Shown in pieces: positions 8,232-16,472 of a stretch of 64,000 bases of DNA. The notes beneath the pieces were generated by a model, which was not told the DNA's origin, made no database searches, and saw only the letters and a list, made by a program, of their open reading frames with translations. The translations under genes and the position numbers were made by a program. How positions within the stretch are numbered: the first letter of the stretch is position 1; each line of letters opens with the position of its first letter. This stretch comes from an uncultured Bacteroidota bacterium (GTDB lineage Bacteria; Bacteroidota; Bacteroidia; B-17B0; Aurantibacillaceae), in assembly GCA_937873155.1 (NCBI GenBank), contig CALMVZ010000011.1, positions 62,001 through 126,000 on the forward strand, given 5' to 3'.

Positions 8232-11162
8232 ATGAAAAAGATCCTCATAATATTTTGTTTGATCATTTTATCCCTGCAATCGGTTGCACAAACAAATTAT
8301 GCCCAATATGTAAATCCATTTATCGGAACCGGTGGACATGGACATACTTTTCCGGGCGCAACACTTCCGTTTGGAATGGTTCAGTTAAGTCCTGATACAA
8401 GAATTGATGGCAGTTGGGATGGATGCGGCGGTTATCATTATAGCGATAGTATTATTTATGGTTTTTCTCATACACATTTGAGTGGAACGGGAGTGAGTGA
8501 TTATGGCGATGTTTTGATCATGCCCATGCTTGGTGAACCCAGTGTAGATAATAAGATCTATTCTTCACGATTCACGCATGCAAAAGAAAAGGCAAATGCC
8601 GGGTCTTACGAAGTTGTCCTGGAAGATGATAAAATAAGAACAGAATTGACCTCTACATTAAGAACAGGTATTCACAGGTATTCATTTCCAAAAGCGGAAA
8701 AAGCAAATATTATTTTAGATCTTTTACACCGTGATAAATTACTTTCAGGTGATGTTAAGATAATCGATAGTGTTACTGTTTCAGGAACACGCATCAGCGA
8801 AGCATGGGCACGGGAACAACATGTTTATTTTGTGATCAGATTTTCAAAACCTTTCAAAAAAACAAATTTCGCAACCAATAAAAAATTAAAGACGGTTTTA
8901 GAAGGACAGGAAAAAGCTGAAGGCGCAGCATTTGAATTTGATATAAGAGATGGAAAACCATTAATGGTAAAAGTTGGCATTTCAGGTGTTGATATTAATG
9001 GCGCCCTACTGAATCTTAATACAGAAGCGTCTCATTGGGACTTTGAAAAATACAAAACAGATGCTGAAAAGGCATGGAATAAAGAATTATCGAAAATCGA
9101 AGTTCAAAGCAACGATAAAAATAAATTGAGCATTTTCTATTCTGCATTCTATCATTGCATGATCCATCCAAGCACTAATATGGATGTTGACGGCAGGTAC
9201 CGTGGACGTGATAATAAAATCCACACCACAAAATATTTTACTTATTACACTGTTTTTTCTTTGTGGGATACATTCAGGGCATTGCATCCATTATTCACAA
9301 TTACAGATCAAAAAAGAACCTCTGATTTTGTCAATACTTTTTTGCTGCAATATAAAGAAGGAAAGCGCTTACCGGTTTGGGAATTATCTGGTAATGAAAC
9401 TGAATGTATGATCGGCTATCATTCCGTTTCAGTAATTGCAGACGCTATCACAAAAAACATTAAAGGGTTCGATAATTCTCTTGCTTACGAAGCAATGAAA
9501 GCCGCTGCAAATTATACCGGGTACGGCGCGCCTGTTTACGCAAAACAGGGTTATTTGCAAATTGATGATGAACATGAAAGTGTTTCAAAAACTTTAGAAT
9601 ACGCATATGATGATTGGTGCCTTGCGCAGGTTGCTGATCTTTTAGGAAATACTTCTGATGCGGTCTATTACCTAAAACGCTCTCAGTCGTACAAAAATCT
9701 ATTTGACTCCTCAACGGGTTTTATGCGTCCACGTAAGAACGGGAATTGGCTTACACCATTTGAAGCAAGTGAGGTAAATAATCATTTTACCGAAGCGAAT
9801 AGCTGGCAATATTCTTTTTTTGTTCCACACGATGTGTATGGATTATCGAAACTACACGGCGGGGATGCCGCATTAGAAAAAAAATTAGATGAGTTATTTA
9901 CAACAGATGGCAAAACAACCGGCCGCGATCAAGCTGACATTACAGGGTTGATCGGGCAATATGCGCATGGCAATGAACCTAGTCATCACATGGCTTATCT
10001 GTATAATTATATTGGTAAACCAAATAAAACAATAAAGAGAGTTCACCAGATCCTAAATGAATTTTATAAGAACACTCCTGATGGCTTGATCGGGAATGAA
10101 GATTGCGGGCAAATGAGTGCGTGGTACGTCCTAAGTTCTATTGGCATGTACCAGGTTTGTCCCGGAAAACCGGAATTCGCTTTAAGCGCACCGCTATTTG
10201 AAAAAGTAAAGATCAATTTAGAGAATGGTAAAACATTCGAGATAGAATCACCAAAAACAAGTTTAGGAACAGAAACATCAGAAGTTACAAGCACTGTTTT
10301 AAACGGAAAAAGCAACGTACGTTCATTCATAACTTATGATCAGATATTAAACGGTGGTAAATTAGTATTTAGTTTTATTCCGAAAAAAGGAGTGAATAAT
10401 TATGGTCAGCACAAAACCATGCGGCCTCAAACCGGAATTGCTGAATATTTAATTGTAACAGTACCTATTATTAAAAGCGTTTCGAAAACATTTAAAGAAA
10501 AACAATCTATAAGTTTAGAAGGCATAAAAAGCGGAACAATAATGTACACTGTTGATGGATCAGAGCCCACAAAAGGATCAAAGATCTATTCTGCGCCCTT
10601 TGAAATTAATTCGACTTGCGTTATAAAAGCCAAGACCTATTTAGATTCGACAGAAAGTGGAGTGACAACGGCTTATTTTTATAAAGCCCCGAACAATTAT
10701 AAAATAACTTTAAATTGTAAATACAACCGTCAGTATACCGCCGGTGGTGATGATGGGATTATTGACGGTGTTTACGGTACCACTAATTGGCGTAAAGGTG
10801 AATGGCAAGGTTATCAATCACAGGACTTCAATTGTGTGATCGATATGCATTCTTCTAAGACTATCAAAGAGGTCAACAGTAATTTTTTACAGGATTCAAG
10901 GTCGTGGATCTTATTTCCAACCGAAGTCGAATACCTGGTTTCTGAGGATGGCCAGAATTTTAAGTCTGTAAAAAAGATAGCCAACAAAGTAATAACTGAT
11001 GATTACGAAGTTTCTTTAAAAAAATTTAACAGTGACCTTAGTGCTCCCGTAAAAGGCCGGTATATTAAAGTAATAGCCAAAAATTACGGCCCGCTGCCTG
11101 AAGGCCACCAAGGTGTAGGAGGAGATGCCTTCATTTTTATTGACGAAATTGAGATAAAATAA
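8232..11162 (+). CDS. GH92 alpha-mannosidase with C-terminal accessory domains
   Basis: 976 residues with a signal peptide ending near AQT. The GH92 catalytic region (about residues 20-735) shows FIGTGGHGHTFPGA, PFGMVQLSPDT, GNEPSHHMAYLYNY and NEDCGQMSAWYVLSS, the usual calcium-dependent exo-alpha-mannosidase motifs. A chitobiase C-terminal-like domain (about 755-820, with TVDGSEP) follows. A discoidin/F5-8 type C-like module comes last (about 830-976), which probably binds glycan. The enzyme trims alpha-linked mannose from high-mannose N-glycans before the beta-mannosidase acts. It closes the run of genes after a 15-base gap that holds a TAAATTTA box (8214-8221), possibly an internal promoter. 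Confidence 0.93.
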   Translation: MKKILIIFCLIILSLQSVAQTNYAQYVNPFIGTGGHGHTFPGATLPFGMVQLSPDTRIDGSWDGCGGYHYSDSIIYGFSHTHLSGTGVSDYGDVLIMPMLGEPSVDNKIYSSRFTHAKEKANAGSYEVVLEDDKIRTELTSTLRTGIHRYSFPKAEKANIILDLLHRDKLLSGDVKIIDSVTVSGTRISEAWAREQHVYFVIRFSKPFKKTNFATNKKLKTVLEGQEKAEGAAFEFDIRDGKPLMVKVGISGVDINGALLNLNTEASHWDFEKYKTDAEKAWNKELSKIEVQSNDKNKLSIFYSAFYHCMIHPSTNMDVDGRYRGRDNKIHTTKYFTYYTVFSLWDTFRALHPLFTITDQKRTSDFVNTFLLQYKEGKRLPVWELSGNETECMIGYHSVSVIADAITKNIKGFDNSLAYEAMKAAANYTGYGAPVYAKQGYLQIDDEHESVSKTLEYAYDDWCLAQVADLLGNTSDAVYYLKRSQSYKNLFDSSTGFMRPRKNGNWLTPFEASEVNNHFTEANSWQYSFFVPHDVYGLSKLHGGDAALEKKLDELFTTDGKTTGRDQADITGLIGQYAHGNEPSHHMAYLYNYIGKPNKTIKRVHQILNEFYKNTPDGLIGNEDCGQMSAWYVLSSIGMYQVCPGKPEFALSAPLFEKVKINLENGKTFEIESPKTSLGTETSEVTSTVLNGKSNVRSFITYDQILNGGKLVFSFIPKKGVNNYGQHKTMRPQTGIAEYLIVTVPIIKSVSKTFKEKQSISLEGIKSGTIMYTVDGSEPTKGSKIYSAPFEINSTCVIKAKTYLDSTESGVTTAYFYKAPNNYKITLNCKYNRQYTAGGDDGIIDGVYGTTNWRKGEWQGYQSQDFNCVIDMHSSKTIKEVNSNFLQDSRSWILFPTEVEYLVSEDGQNFKSVKKIANKVITDDYEVSLKKFNSDLSAPVKGRYIKVIAKNYGPLPEGHQGVGGDAFIFIDEIEIK

Positions 11163-11177
11163 CGCCCTAATCTTCCG

Positions 11178-11185
11178 TATATTTG
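11178..11185 (+). promoter_or_regulatory. -7 promoter box TATATTTG for ispG
   Basis: A perfect TAnnTTTG match, the Bacteroidota housekeeping -7 element. The expected transcription start is only a few bases before the TTG at 11194, so the message would be nearly leaderless. I saw no convincing -33 TTG at the usual spacing. Confidence 0.55.
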
Positions 11186-11193
11186 TAGCCGAT

Positions 11194-13131
11194 TTGAATT
11201 CTCACAATAAATATTGTAATAGTCTGACAGAATACTCCCGTTTTTTGACCCGCGAGGTTAAGATAGGTGACCTGTTACTGGGCGCTCATCATCCTATTCG
11301 TATCCAAAGTATGACAACAACTGATACGATGGATACAAAAGCAACCGTTGAACAAAGTATAAGGATGATCGAAGCAGGTTGTGAAATTGTTCGCATCACC
11401 GCGCCCAGTTTAAATGAGGCGAAGAATTTAGAACAGATAAAAAAAGAATTAAAAGCAAGAGAATATAATACACCTATTTGCGCCGATATACATTTCACTC
11501 CCAATGCTGCCGAATGGGCCGCGAAAGTTGTAGAAAAAGTCCGCGTCAATCCCGGGAATTACGCAGACAAGAAAAAATTCGAAACGATCGATTATACAGA
11601 TGCCTCTTATGAGGCAGAATTAGAAAGGATCAGAACCCGTTTTACTCCTCTCGTAAAAATTTGTAAAGAATACGGAACTGCAATGCGTATAGGAACTAAT
11701 CATGGTTCGTTGAGCGACCGTATTTTAAGTCGTTATGGAGATACGCCTCTGGGAATGGTGGAAAGTGCTTTTGAATTTTTACGTATTTGTGAAGAGAATA
11801 ATTATCACAACATTGTGATCTCGATGAAGGCGAGCAATACGCAAGTGATGGTGCAGGCTTACCGTTTGTTGGTTGCCAAAATGATAGAGACGAATAGAAA
11901 CTACCCCTTGCATTTGGGCGTCACCGAAGCCGGAGATGGTGAAGACGGAAGAATTAAATCAGCGGTTGGCATCGGAACTTTGTTGGAAGACGGATTAGGT
12001 GATACGATCCGTGTTTCATTAACAGAAGAACCTGAATTTGAAATGCCGGTTGCAAAAATGCTGGCTGACAGATATACAAAGCGGAAAGGAACCGCAATTC
12101 CTGAAATAAAAAATTCGGAACTTCCCTACTCTCCTTTTGAATACGCAAGAAAAAAAACTTTTGAAGTAATAAATATCGGCAATCATAATGTTCCAAGGGT
12201 AATTGCTGATTACTCTATGAAAGATGGAATAACTGCAGCTTCTTTATTTGGTGTTGGTTATATGTATTCTGTTCCCACTGATAAATGGAATCTGACAGAT
12301 ATGGCAGTTGATTACATTTATTTAGGAGATAACATCATCGACTTTGAGATTCCGGGAACGCTTGGTTTGATCTATAATTCTGAGAATTGGAAACACCATA
12401 AGGATAAGGACAGGGTCTATCCTTTATTTTGCGCTGAAGAATATTTCAGAGCAGAAGAAAGATCAAACGACTTAAATTTTGTCGCGGTTGATATTGCTTC
12501 ATTGACCAGTGATTTTATTCAAAGAGTTAATAAAGAAAAAAATGTTGTTTTAATTTTAGATACGTTCAACGAACACGCTATGCCTGAGTTAAGGAGAATG
12601 GCAATTGAATTGGAGTTAAAAAAATGTTCAGTTCCTGTTATCTTAAAAAGAAATTACGCTAATCTCAACGAATCAGAGTTCCAATTATACTCAGCAACTG
12701 ACCTTGGCGGATTATTATTAGACGGTTTTGGTGATGGGATCTGGATCAAACAAAAAGAGTGTGTTTCTACTCAAATTTGTAATTCAACTGCCTTCGGAAT
12801 TTTACAGGCAACACGTACACGTATCAGTAAAACAGAATATATTTCTTGCCCAAGCTGTGGAAGAACCCTATTCGATCTCCAGGAAACCACTCAAAAGATC
12901 CGAGAGCGGACACATCACCTGAAAGGCGTAAAAATCGGGATCATGGGATGTATTGTGAACGGTCCCGGTGAAATGGCGGATGCAGATTATGGGTATGTGG
13001 GAACCGGTCCGGGTAAGATCTCCCTCTACAAAGGCAAAGAAGTGGTAAAGAAAAACGTAACCAGCGAAACTGCGGTTGACGAACTGATCGGTCTCATCAA
13101 AGAGAATGGCGATTGGGTCGAGAAACCCTGA
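11194..13131 (+). CDS. ispG: 4-hydroxy-3-methylbut-2-enyl diphosphate synthase, long form
   Basis: 645 residues. IspG (GcpE) catalyses the reductive ring opening of MEcPP to HMBPP in the MEP isoprenoid pathway. The N-terminal barrel has HPIRIQSM, ADIHFTPN, VRVNPGN and GTNHGSLS. The C-terminal iron-sulfur domain has SCPSCGRTLFDLQ and GCIVNGPGEMADADYG, with the three cluster cysteines. Between them (about 310-540) lies the extra domain that lengthens Bacteroidota, chlamydial and plant IspG compared with the roughly 370-residue form. The start is TTG; the residues after it align with the family N-terminus. It implies the MEP rather than mevalonate route and stands alone between two operons. Confidence 0.95.
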   Translation: MNSHNKYCNSLTEYSRFLTREVKIGDLLLGAHHPIRIQSMTTTDTMDTKATVEQSIRMIEAGCEIVRITAPSLNEAKNLEQIKKELKAREYNTPICADIHFTPNAAEWAAKVVEKVRVNPGNYADKKKFETIDYTDASYEAELERIRTRFTPLVKICKEYGTAMRIGTNHGSLSDRILSRYGDTPLGMVESAFEFLRICEENNYHNIVISMKASNTQVMVQAYRLLVAKMIETNRNYPLHLGVTEAGDGEDGRIKSAVGIGTLLEDGLGDTIRVSLTEEPEFEMPVAKMLADRYTKRKGTAIPEIKNSELPYSPFEYARKKTFEVINIGNHNVPRVIADYSMKDGITAASLFGVGYMYSVPTDKWNLTDMAVDYIYLGDNIIDFEIPGTLGLIYNSENWKHHKDKDRVYPLFCAEEYFRAEERSNDLNFVAVDIASLTSDFIQRVNKEKNVVLILDTFNEHAMPELRRMAIELELKKCSVPVILKRNYANLNESEFQLYSATDLGGLLLDGFGDGIWIKQKECVSTQICNSTAFGILQATRTRISKTEYISCPSCGRTLFDLQETTQKIRERTHHLKGVKIGIMGCIVNGPGEMADADYGYVGTGPGKISLYKGKEVVKKNVTSETAVDELIGLIKENGDWVEKP

Positions 13132-13171
13132 TTTTTATCAATTTTTATCCTATTTCCCTCCTAAAACACCC

Positions 13172-13202
13172 TTGTTTTAACCTCCTTTTTACCGTAAATT
13201 TG
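13172..13202 (+). promoter_or_regulatory. Promoter of the paa operon (TTG-N20-TAAATTTG)
   Basis: A -33 TTG at 13172-13174 and a perfect -7 box TAAATTTG at 13195-13202, 20 bases apart, match the Bacteroidota sigma factor consensus. Transcription would begin near 13209, which rules out the in-frame start at 13207 and supports the ATG at 13231 for paaA. Confidence 0.65.
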
Positions 13203-13230
13203 TATATTGTACACGAGTTTTTTACAAAAC

Positions 13231-14172
13231 ATGGAAAACAAGAATTTTGAAGATGTTTTTGAAGCCAAATTGGCCAAGAACGAAATGGTGGAACCAAAAG
13301 ACTGGATGCCGGAAAATTACCGCAAACATCTGATCCGCCAGATATCTCAGCATGCCCATTCAGAAATTGTAGGGATGTTGCCTGAAGGCAATTGGATCAC
13401 CCGCGCCCCAAGCTTACGTGCTAAAAAAGTTCTTTTAGCAAAAGTACAGGACGAAGGCGGGCATGGATTATATTTATATACTGCTGCAGAAACATTAGGC
13501 ACAAGCCGCGATGAATTGTTAGACGCACTTCATACCGGCAAAGCAAAATATTCTTCTATTTTTAATTACCCTACTTTAACGTGGGCAGATATTGGAGCGA
13601 TCGGTTGGTTAGTGGATGGAGCTGCTATTATGAATCAGGTAATGTTGCAGAGAACATCTTACGGTCCGTATGCAAGGGCAATGGTGCGTATTTGCAAAGA
13701 AGAAAGTTTTCATCAACGCCAGGGTTACGAGATCATGACACATTTGTCGTTCGGAACTAAGGAACAAAAAGAAATGGCGCAGGATGCGTTGAACCGTTGG
13801 TGGTTCCCTACTTTAATGATGTTCGGTCCTCCGGATGCAGAATCTCCGAACAGTGAGAACGCGATCAAGTGGAGGATTAAACGCGAAACAAATGATCAAT
13901 TACGTCAGCGTTTCGTGAATCAAACTGTAGCACAAATTGAGTATTTAGGATTGAATTTGCCTGATGCAGGTTTACAATGGAACGAAGCCAAACAAGGTTA
14001 CGATTACAGCGAACCGAATTGGGTAGAGTTCAAAAATGTGATCAGCGGAAACGGTCCTTGCAACAAGGAACGTTTAGCAGCAAGAAATGCATCGCACAAA
14101 AACGGCGAATGGGTTCGCGCAGCAGCTGCAGCTTACGCAAAAAAACATGCTGAACCTTTTATGGCAGCTTAA
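13231..14172 (+). CDS. paaA: 1,2-phenylacetyl-CoA epoxidase, catalytic subunit A
   Basis: 313 residues from the ATG at 13231; an in-frame TTG at 13207 overlaps the predicted transcription start and is rejected. PaaA is the di-iron oxygenase subunit that epoxidises the ring of phenylacetyl-CoA. Both ExxH iron motifs are visible ([10 protein letters not shown] and [10 protein letters not shown]), along with [20 protein letters not shown] at the N-terminus. It is the first gene of paaABC-smORF-paaD. The reductase subunit PaaE, which supplies electrons, is not in this cluster. The length and motifs are typical. Confidence 0.95.
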   Translation: MENKNFEDVFEAKLAKNEMVEPKDWMPENYRKHLIRQISQHAHSEIVGMLPEGNWITRAPSLRAKKVLLAKVQDEGGHGLYLYTAAETLGTSRDELLDALHTGKAKYSSIFNYPTLTWADIGAIGWLVDGAAIMNQVMLQRTSYGPYARAMVRICKEESFHQRQGYEIMTHLSFGTKEQKEMAQDALNRWWFPTLMMFGPPDAESPNSENAIKWRIKRETNDQLRQRFVNQTVAQIEYLGLNLPDAGLQWNEAKQGYDYSEPNWVEFKNVISGNGPCNKERLAARNASHKNGEWVRAAAAAYAKKHAEPFMAA

Positions 14173-14205
14173 TTAAAATTTAAAAGAACTAAAGAATAAG
14201 AAATA

Positions 14206-14493
14206 ATGAGCGACTCACAAGGACCAATTTGGGAAGTGTTTGTACAGAAAAAAGCGGGACAACCATTTGTACATTGCGGAAGCTTACATGCTTTTGATAA
14301 AGAAATGGCGTTACAGAACGCGCGCGATCTGTATACACGCCGTAATGAAGGCATGTCGCTTTGGGTAGTTCCATCGGCAGCAATTACCGCAAGCAGTCCT
14401 GAAGATATTGGTTCATTCTTCGAACCTGCTAACGACAAAGTTTACCGTCACCCTACATTTTATCAAATTCCAGATGCTATCGGCCACATGTAA
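14206..14493 (+). CDS. paaB: 1,2-phenylacetyl-CoA epoxidase subunit B
   Basis: 95 residues, the usual PaaB size. Typical sequence is WEVFVQKKAGQPFVHCGSLH near the N-terminus and ARDLYTRRNEG in the middle. PaaB bridges the PaaA-PaaC heterodimers in the epoxidase complex and has no catalytic residues of its own. It lies 33 bases after paaA and 3 bases before paaC in the same operon. Confidence 0.93.
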   Translation: MSDSQGPIWEVFVQKKAGQPFVHCGSLHAFDKEMALQNARDLYTRRNEGMSLWVVPSAAITASSPEDIGSFFEPANDKVYRHPTFYQIPDAIGHM

Positions 14494-14496
14494 TTT

Positions 14497-15246
14497 ATGA
14501 ATCATCTTTTTACATATACTTTACGTTTAGCGGATAACGCTTTAGTACTCGGTCAACGTCTAAGTGAATGGACCGGTCATGGCCCTTTTTTAGAAGAAGA
14601 TCTTGCCTTAACTAATATTGCGCTCGATACATTCGGCACCGCAACTTCATTGATGGAATACGCAGCGAAAGTGGAAGACAAAGGAAGAGATGCTGATGCC
14701 CTTGCTTACAGAAGGAATGAAAGAGAATTCACCAATATACTTTTAGTTGAACAGGCTAATGGTGATTATGCAAAAACAATTTTAAGACAGGTTTTAGTTG
14801 ATGCTTATAACGTTCTGTTCTATACTGAACTTGCAAAAAGTAAAGATGAAACCATAGCAGGCATCGCGCAAAAAGCAATTAAAGAAGTTTCTTATCATTA
14901 CCGTCATAGTTCATCATGGGTGATCCGTTTTGGGGATGGCACTGAAGAGAGTCATAATAAAATTCAGGATGCCTTAAATGAATTGTGGCGTTTTACAGGA
15001 GAGCTGTTCGAGCAGGATGAAACTGAATTAACCTTGATCAAACAAGGTATTGCGGTTGATTCAAAAGCTTTTCAATCTAAGTGGGAAAAACAGCTGGATG
15101 AATTATTCGCAAAAGCCACTATCAAAAAACCGGAGACTGTTTTCATGCAAACAGGCGGAAGAAAAGGAATTCACACCGAACATTTAGGCTATATGCTCTC
15201 TGAAATGCAAGTTCTTCCAAGGATGCTGCCTGATGCAAAGTGGTAA
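14497..15246 (+). CDS. paaC: 1,2-phenylacetyl-CoA epoxidase structural subunit C
   Basis: 249 residues of the ferritin-like PaaC family. RLADNALVLGQRLSEWTGHGP opens the protein, and EDLALTNIALDTFG, YHYRHSSSWVIRFGDGTEES and LGYMLSEMQVLPRMLP are family signatures. PaaC pairs with PaaA in the epoxidase core but lacks a working di-iron site in known members. The start lies 3 bases after the paaB stop. The next ORF is a tiny predicted membrane peptide rather than paaD directly. Confidence 0.94.
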   Translation: MNHLFTYTLRLADNALVLGQRLSEWTGHGPFLEEDLALTNIALDTFGTATSLMEYAAKVEDKGRDADALAYRRNEREFTNILLVEQANGDYAKTILRQVLVDAYNVLFYTELAKSKDETIAGIAQKAIKEVSYHYRHSSSWVIRFGDGTEESHNKIQDALNELWRFTGELFEQDETELTLIKQGIAVDSKAFQSKWEKQLDELFAKATIKKPETVFMQTGGRKGIHTEHLGYMLSEMQVLPRMLPDAKW

Positions 15247-15285
15247 TTTGACAATTGCTTTTCATTAAACATCCAATTTAAGAGA

Positions 15286-15393
15286 ATGAGCCTAAAAGAA
15301 AATTGGAAAAAATACTCTCCCTATTTCGTCGACATCTGGCAGTATCTTGTAATTATTGTGATCATGATCATTGCCGCTATTTTTATTTTATAA
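15286..15393 (+). CDS. Small single-span membrane protein inside the paa operon (35 aa)
   Basis: A 35-codon ORF with an ATG at 15286 and a TAA at 15391-15393. The first half is polar and aromatic (MSLKENWKKYSPYFVDIWQY) and residues 21-35 are almost entirely Ile/Val/Leu/Ala/Phe, one membrane span ending at the C-terminus. It fills the gap between paaC and paaD and ends one base before the TTG chosen for paaD, a spacing typical of translationally coupled genes. I do not recognise the family. It could anchor or regulate the epoxidase at the membrane, but that is inference; chance coding is possible given the short length. Confidence 0.6.
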   Translation: MSLKENWKKYSPYFVDIWQYLVIIVIMIIAAIFIL

Positions 15394-15394
15394 T

Positions 15395-15880
15395 TTGTTA
15401 AGTAAAGAGAAAATATTCGATCTTATTAAGGAAATTCCAGATCCTGAAATCCCGGTCATTACCATTTCTGAATTAGGAGTTATCCGTGATGTTATTGTGA
15501 ATGGTGAAAATGTTGAAATAAAAATTACACCAACTTATAGTGGTTGTCCGGCCATGCAACAGATGGAGAACGACATTAAAGCTGTTTTAAAACAAAACGG
15601 GATTTCCGATCTAAAGATCACAACCGTTTATTCTCCGGCGTGGACGACAGACTGGATCCCGGAAGAAGCAAAAGAAAAACTAAGAAAATACGGTATCGCC
15701 CCGCCCGAAAAAACTACTGAAGATAAAAGCTGGCTGACCGGAAAAAGTAAAATTATTTTATGTCCTAGATGCAAGTCGAAGAATACAAAATTAATTTCCC
15801 AATTCGGAAGCACAGCTTGTAAAGCTCTTTACCAGTGTCAGGATTGTTTGGAGCCTTTTGATTATTTTAAGTGTATTTAA
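15395..15880 (+). CDS. paaD: Phenylacetyl-CoA epoxidase subunit D (MIP18/DUF59 family)
   Basis: 161 residues from the TTG at 15395; this start gives MLSKEKIFDLIKEIPDPEIP, matching the family N-terminus, whereas an upstream start at 15371 would overlap the small membrane ORF. The DUF59 domain (residues about 1-95, PTYSGCPAMQQME) is followed by a C-terminal zinc-ribbon-like region with CPRCKSKNT and CQDC. PaaD is thought to act in iron-sulfur or di-iron maturation of the epoxidase. Its stop overlaps the convergent ruvC stop by four bases, with no terminator between them. Confidence 0.92.
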   Translation: MLSKEKIFDLIKEIPDPEIPVITISELGVIRDVIVNGENVEIKITPTYSGCPAMQQMENDIKAVLKQNGISDLKITTVYSPAWTTDWIPEEAKEKLRKYGIAPPEKTTEDKSWLTGKSKIILCPRCKSKNTKLISQFGSTACKALYQCQDCLEPFDYFKCI

Positions 15881-16431
15881 ACTTTCCGCTTCGGATTCTC
15901 AGTTAAAAAAGCCTTCCATCCCGTGTAAGACTTCCCACCGGTACCCAAATTTTTCTTTTGAAAAAAATGACACATTGCCGCGCCCAATGCATCAGTTGCA
16001 TCTAAATATTGCGGCGCGTTCTTGAATTTTAAGAATTGCTGAAGCATAGCCGACACTTGTTCTTTACTGGCATTTCCGTTTCCGGTTATGCTCATTTTTA
16101 TTTTTTTCGGAGAGTATTCTGTGATCGGAATGTTTTTACTTAATGCAGCAGCAATAGCAACGCCTTGCGCCCTTCCTAACTTCAACATACTTTGCACGTT
16201 CTTCCCGAAAAAAGGTGCTTCAATGGCTAATTCATCCGGTTTATACTCTTCAATGATAGCGGTTGTTCTTTCAAATATTTTTTTCAGGCGGTCAGGATGT
16301 TCTTCCAGTTTATCCAGTTTGATTATCCCGGCGGCGATCAATTCCGGATTTGGTCCTTTAACGTGAATAAGCCCATACCCCATTATCACAGTTCCGGGGT
16401 CAATTCCTAATATGATCCTATCAGTGGCCAT
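15877..16431 (-). CDS. ruvC: Crossover junction endodeoxyribonuclease RuvC
   Basis: 184 residues. RuvC resolves Holliday junctions with RuvAB. The RNase H-like fold and acidic catalytic residues are visible: D11 in GIDPGTVIMGYG, E71 in AIEAPFFGKN, and D144 and D147 in DATDALGAAMCHF. The ATG is at 16431. It is transcribed divergently from the membrane protein gene at 16473, with a palindromic TAAATTTA box between the two starts. The 3' end overlaps paaD by four bases. The length is normal for the family. Confidence 0.95.
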   Translation of the reverse strand: MATDRIILGIDPGTVIMGYGLIHVKGPNPELIAAGIIKLDKLEEHPDRLKKIFERTTAIIEEYKPDELAIEAPFFGKNVQSMLKLGRAQGVAIAAALSKNIPITEYSPKKIKMSITGNGNASKEQVSAMLQQFLKFKNAPQYLDATDALGAAMCHFFQKKNLGTGGKSYTGWKAFLTENPKRKV

Positions 16432-16446
16432 TTGCTAATTATAACG

Positions 16447-16454
16447 TAAATTTA
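16447..16454. promoter_or_regulatory. Self-complementary -7-like box TAAATTTA between divergent genes
   Basis: TAAATTTA reads the same on both strands and matches TAnnTTTG at seven of eight positions either way. It sits 15 bases from the ruvC ATG and 18 bases from the TTG of the gene at 16473, so it may serve both. This is a weak, position-based call. Confidence 0.35.
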
Positions 16455-16472
16455 GGCGAATAAATTACTCCT

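Noticed and set aside
13207-13230. Earlier in-frame TTG start for paaA
   Set aside because: It overlaps the predicted transcription start just after the TAAATTTG box, and the family begins near the ATG at 13231.
15371-15394. Earlier in-frame start for paaD
   Set aside because: It would overlap the small membrane ORF and adds hydrophobic residues not seen in the family; the TTG at 15395 gives the normal N-terminus.
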